Shown: piece after piece, positions 61,886 through 64,000 of the stretch
Position numbering within the stretch: the stretch's first letter is position 1
Layout of the letters: each line of letters opens with the position of its first letter
NCBI GenBank assembly: GCA_905479515.1
Contig: CAJQMX010000025.1
Coordinates: forward strand, 62,001-126,000
From: an uncultured Parasphingopyxis sp.
GTDB lineage: Bacteria; Pseudomonadota; Alphaproteobacteria; Sphingomonadales; Sphingomonadaceae
DNA: 64,000 nucleotides
Reading direction: 5' to 3'
Made by a program: the position numbers and the translations under genes
The notes under the pieces: generated by a model
What the model was told of the DNA's origin: nothing
The model's input: only the letters and a program-made list of their open reading frames with translations
Databases searched by the model: none

Positions 61886-62463
61886 GTCACGCCTCCAAAT
61901 TGATGTGAGATGAAAATCAACAGCCCGATGATGATTAGCACAAAGCCGCCAGCAAGTTCGGCCCGCTGACCAAACCGCTCGCTAAGCACAGGTGCGATGT
62001 AAAAACCGAGCGTGCTCGCTGCGAATGACACCGCGCCAATAACAGGCGCTGCGAAGAGAATTGAGACACTGGTCAAGGCGAAGGCGACACCGACCGCCGC
62101 TGCGTCAATGCTGGTTCCCATCGCGGTCAGCAGCCAGAGCAGACGCGATGTCTGTCTTGGTTGTTCGGCTTCCCCCATTTCGGCGTTCGCTGGGCGCAAC
62201 GCATCCAGGATCATTTTCGCACCAACGCCGCCCAGAAGAAGAAGCGCGATCCAATGGTCGAAGGCCCTGATCGCATCCGCAAACAGCAACGAAAGCCCCC
62301 AGCCCAATATGCACATGCCCGCTTCGAAAGTCCCAAACAGAGCGCCAACCCTCGCAGCCGCAGACAAAGACCGCGTCTGGACACGCGTTCCCTTTGCGAT
62401 GGCAACCGCAAACGCGTCTGTCGACAGAGCGAAAGCGACTGGGAGAACCAATGATAAACTCAT
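61882..62463 (-). CDS. MntP/YtaF-like membrane transporter
   Basis: 193 residues with six membrane helices. MntP family signs: ALSTDAFAVAIAKG in helix 1 and GTSIDAAAVGVAFALTS in helix 4, each with a conserved Asp. MntP exports Mn(II). Its place between acr3 and arsC in an ars operon suggests a link to arsenic stress or a changed substrate; similar layouts exist elsewhere as I recall. Confidence 0.85.
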   Translation of the reverse strand: MSLSLVLPVAFALSTDAFAVAIAKGTRVQTRSLSAAARVGALFGTFEAGMCILGWGLSLLFADAIRAFDHWIALLLLGGVGAKMILDALRPANAEMGEAEQPRQTSRLLWLLTAMGTSIDAAAVGVAFALTSVSILFAAPVIGAVSFAASTLGFYIAPVLSERFGQRAELAGGFVLIIIGLLIFISHQFGGVT

Positions 62464-62478
62464 GTGAGTTCGCCTTGC

Positions 62479-63501
62479 TTAACTGGCCGGAAACGCTGGT
62501 CGCGTCCGGTTCGCAAAGGCGACCAATGACAGCATGACCGGCACTTCGACCAGCACGCCCACCACGGTCGCAAGCGCTGCGCCGGAATTCAGACCGAACA
62601 GGCTGATCGCCACGGCGACGGCCAGCTCGAAGAAATTCGACGTGCCAATCAAGGCGCAGGGCGCGGCGATCTTGTGCGGGACTTTCCACGCCCAAGCCGC
62701 GGCATAGGCGATGGCGAAAATGCCGTAGGACTGGATCAGGATGGGTACGGCGATCAGGGCGATGATGAGCGGGCGAGCGATAATGGTCTCACTCTGAAAG
62801 CCGAACAGCAGGACGACCGTCGCTAACAGGCCGATGACCGACAGCGGCTTGATGCGAGACGTAAAGGACGACACTGCCTCCGCGCCGCCGCGCTTTGTCA
62901 GCATGTTCCGTGCAATAATCCCGGCGATCAGCGGGATCACCACGTAGAGCGCAACCGACAGGAGCAGCGTCTCCCACGGCACGGCGATGTCTGTCACGCC
63001 AAGCAGGAATGCCACAATCGGCGCAAAGGCGACGACCATGATCGCGTCATTCACGCTGACCTGAACAAGCGTGTAATTGGCATCGCCCTTTGTGAGCTGT
63101 GACCAGACAAACACCATGGCCGTACAGGGCGCGGCGCCGAGCAGGATCAGTCCTGCGATATAGCCTTCGGCGTCAGCGGGCGGAATGAGGCTCGCAAACA
63201 CGGTGCGGAAGAACAGGACACCGAGCGCCGCCATGGTGAAAGGCTTTATCAGCCAGTTGACCACCAGGGTGATGATCAGGCCTTTGGGCTTTTCGCCAAC
63301 CCGCGCCATGGCGGAGAAATCCACCCCGATCATCATTGGCCAGACCATGGCCCAGATCAGGATCGCGACCGCGAAATTGACATTGGCGTATTCCAGCCCC
63401 GCCAGCGCCTGGAAGACGCCGGGGATAAGCAGGCCCAGCCCGATCCCCGCGAGGATGCAGAGCCCGACCCAGACCGATAGATACTTTTCAAATGCGCCCA
63501 T
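62479..63501 (-). CDS. acr3: Acr3-family arsenite efflux transporter
   Basis: 340 residues, ten membrane helices. Acr3 signature: [19 protein letters not shown] near the N-terminus and [20 protein letters not shown] with the conserved Cys that binds As(III). ENxxA-like region is seen as [20 protein letters not shown]. Exports As(III) by proton motive force. 15 nt upstream of the MntP-like gene, same operon. Confidence 0.95.
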   Translation of the reverse strand: MGAFEKYLSVWVGLCILAGIGLGLLIPGVFQALAGLEYANVNFAVAILIWAMVWPMMIGVDFSAMARVGEKPKGLIITLVVNWLIKPFTMAALGVLFFRTVFASLIPPADAEGYIAGLILLGAAPCTAMVFVWSQLTKGDANYTLVQVSVNDAIMVVAFAPIVAFLLGVTDIAVPWETLLLSVALYVVIPLIAGIIARNMLTKRGGAEAVSSFTSRIKPLSVIGLLATVVLLFGFQSETIIARPLIIALIAVPILIQSYGIFAIAYAAAWAWKVPHKIAAPCALIGTSNFFELAVAVAISLFGLNSGAALATVVGVLVEVPVMLSLVAFANRTRPAFPAS

Positions 63502-63513
63502 GAATTACTCTTT

Positions 63514-63999
63514 CTAGAAGGTCAGCGTGAGTTGGCCATAACCGAACAACGTCCCGTCGTCATCCGGTCCGCCGGGCAAGTTTTTCGGAAACTCACCATA
63601 AACGAGCGCCGATGCCCCAAGTTCGAGGCGCAGGCTGTCCGGCACAACCCAATAACGCGCCCGCGCGTCAAGCGTATGCCCGATGAAATCGCCCGACTGA
63701 CCAGTCGGATCGCGCAGGCGCGCGATAACCCAGCTATCAGTCTCTGACGCCAGCGACGCGGCGTGATACTGGAACCAGCCATCCCAGCGGTCATCGGGTT
63801 TGACCTGCACCCGAAATCCCGGCGCACTTAAGTTCGCAGGCGTCAGTGGGCCATGGATTGAGGTATTGTTCAGATCGGTGCGCCGCCCGCCAAACAGGCG
63901 CTCATGCTGGTCGAAAGCGAGGTCGTTCGGGTCCTCGTCGCCGCTTGCATAATAATATTCGAGCGAGAGGCGCGGCTGCCATGGCGCATCGAATGTGTA
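63514..63999 (-). CDS. Alginate-export-type outer-membrane protein, 5' partial
   Basis: The last 161 residues of a beta-barrel protein (the frame is open to the window end). The C-terminus shows alginate_exp-type features: LEYYYASGDEDPNDLAFDQH, ERLFGGRRTDLNNTSIHGPL and a final barrel strand LFGYGQLTLTF. It precedes acr3 by 12 nt, so it is the head or part of the ars operon; such porins are found in ars operons of other alphaproteobacteria. Confidence 0.75.
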   Translation of the reverse strand, partial: YTFDAPWQPRLSLEYYYASGDEDPNDLAFDQHERLFGGRRTDLNNTSIHGPLTPANLSAPGFRVQVKPDDRWDGWFQYHAASLASETDSWVIARLRDPTGQSGDFIGHTLDARARYWVVPDSLRLELGASALVYGEFPKNLPGGPDDDGTLFGYGQLTLTF

Positions 64000-64000
64000 G

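Noticed and set aside
1..64000. CRISPR array, tRNA or rRNA genes
   Set aside because: No regularly spaced repeats with spacers were found by eye, and no cloverleaf with a TTC-type T-loop could be assembled; a dedicated tRNA or CRISPR scan was not possible here.

Overview
This 64 kb window looks like part of a mobile metal-resistance island (integrative and conjugative element or plasmid) from an alphaproteobacterium. The basis is its moderately high G+C, IncP/Tn4371-style trb and tra genes with DUF2274 and DUF736 companions, a DUF3363-type relaxase, and the typical alphaproteobacterial style of ParB, ArdA and metal-efflux genes. Genus cannot be settled from sequence alone. No rRNA, tRNA or CRISPR array was seen.

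Layout. (1) 1-3.6 kb: 3' end of a trb mating-pair operon (trbF-trbG-trbI-DUF2274-DUF736). (2) 3.7-8.7 kb: a possible defence cassette: an sce7726-family PD-(D/E)XK-like protein converges on an operon of DUF6932 nucleotidyltransferase-like protein, XRE/ImmA-IrrE protein and a 'beta family' protein, next to a tyrosine integrase. (3) 8.8-10.2 kb: gene-poor, decayed DNA. (4) 10.2-36.4 kb: a large copper/silver block: copper-binding protein, CopA multicopper oxidase, CopB, a Cu+ P1B-1 ATPase, CopC/CopD, a CsoR-type sensor, a complete CusCBA-CusF pump, and several membrane or His/Met-rich secreted accessory proteins. Four good CsoR-like palindromes, and one weak one, sit in front of its transcription units. 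(5) 36.4-48 kb: a divalent-cation block: P1B-4 (Co/Zn-type) ATPase, a second RND pump with a CzcI-like leader gene, a MerR/CadR-like regulator flanked by two promoters with 19-bp spacers, a cation transporter and two ICMT-like methyltransferases. (6) 48-57.4 kb, minus strand: CopG, TraG/VirD4, relaxase, TraF peptidase, excisionase-like HTH, DUF736, ParB, a conserved unknown and ArdA. (7) 57.4-61.3 kb: an inverted repeat, then a retron: promoter, candidate msr-msd RNA, XRE regulator, retron reverse transcriptase (NAxxH and VTG signatures) and a 502-residue putative effector with C-terminal membrane segments. (8) 61.4-64 kb: an arsenic operon (Acr3, MntP-like, ArsC) and a truncated alginate-export-type porin.

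How it works together. The transfer genes flank the cargo. The cargo handles Cu/Ag by periplasmic oxidation, chaperoning and two export routes, under a probable single CsoR-type sensor. Divalent cations are handled by a second pump set under MerR control, and arsenic by a third. Anti-restriction (ArdA) and two defence-like cassettes would help the element establish itself and compete with phage.

The most notable item is the retron operon at 57.9-61.2 kb, whose downstream protein I cannot assign to a described retron effector. The 3.9-7.3 kb cassette is second.
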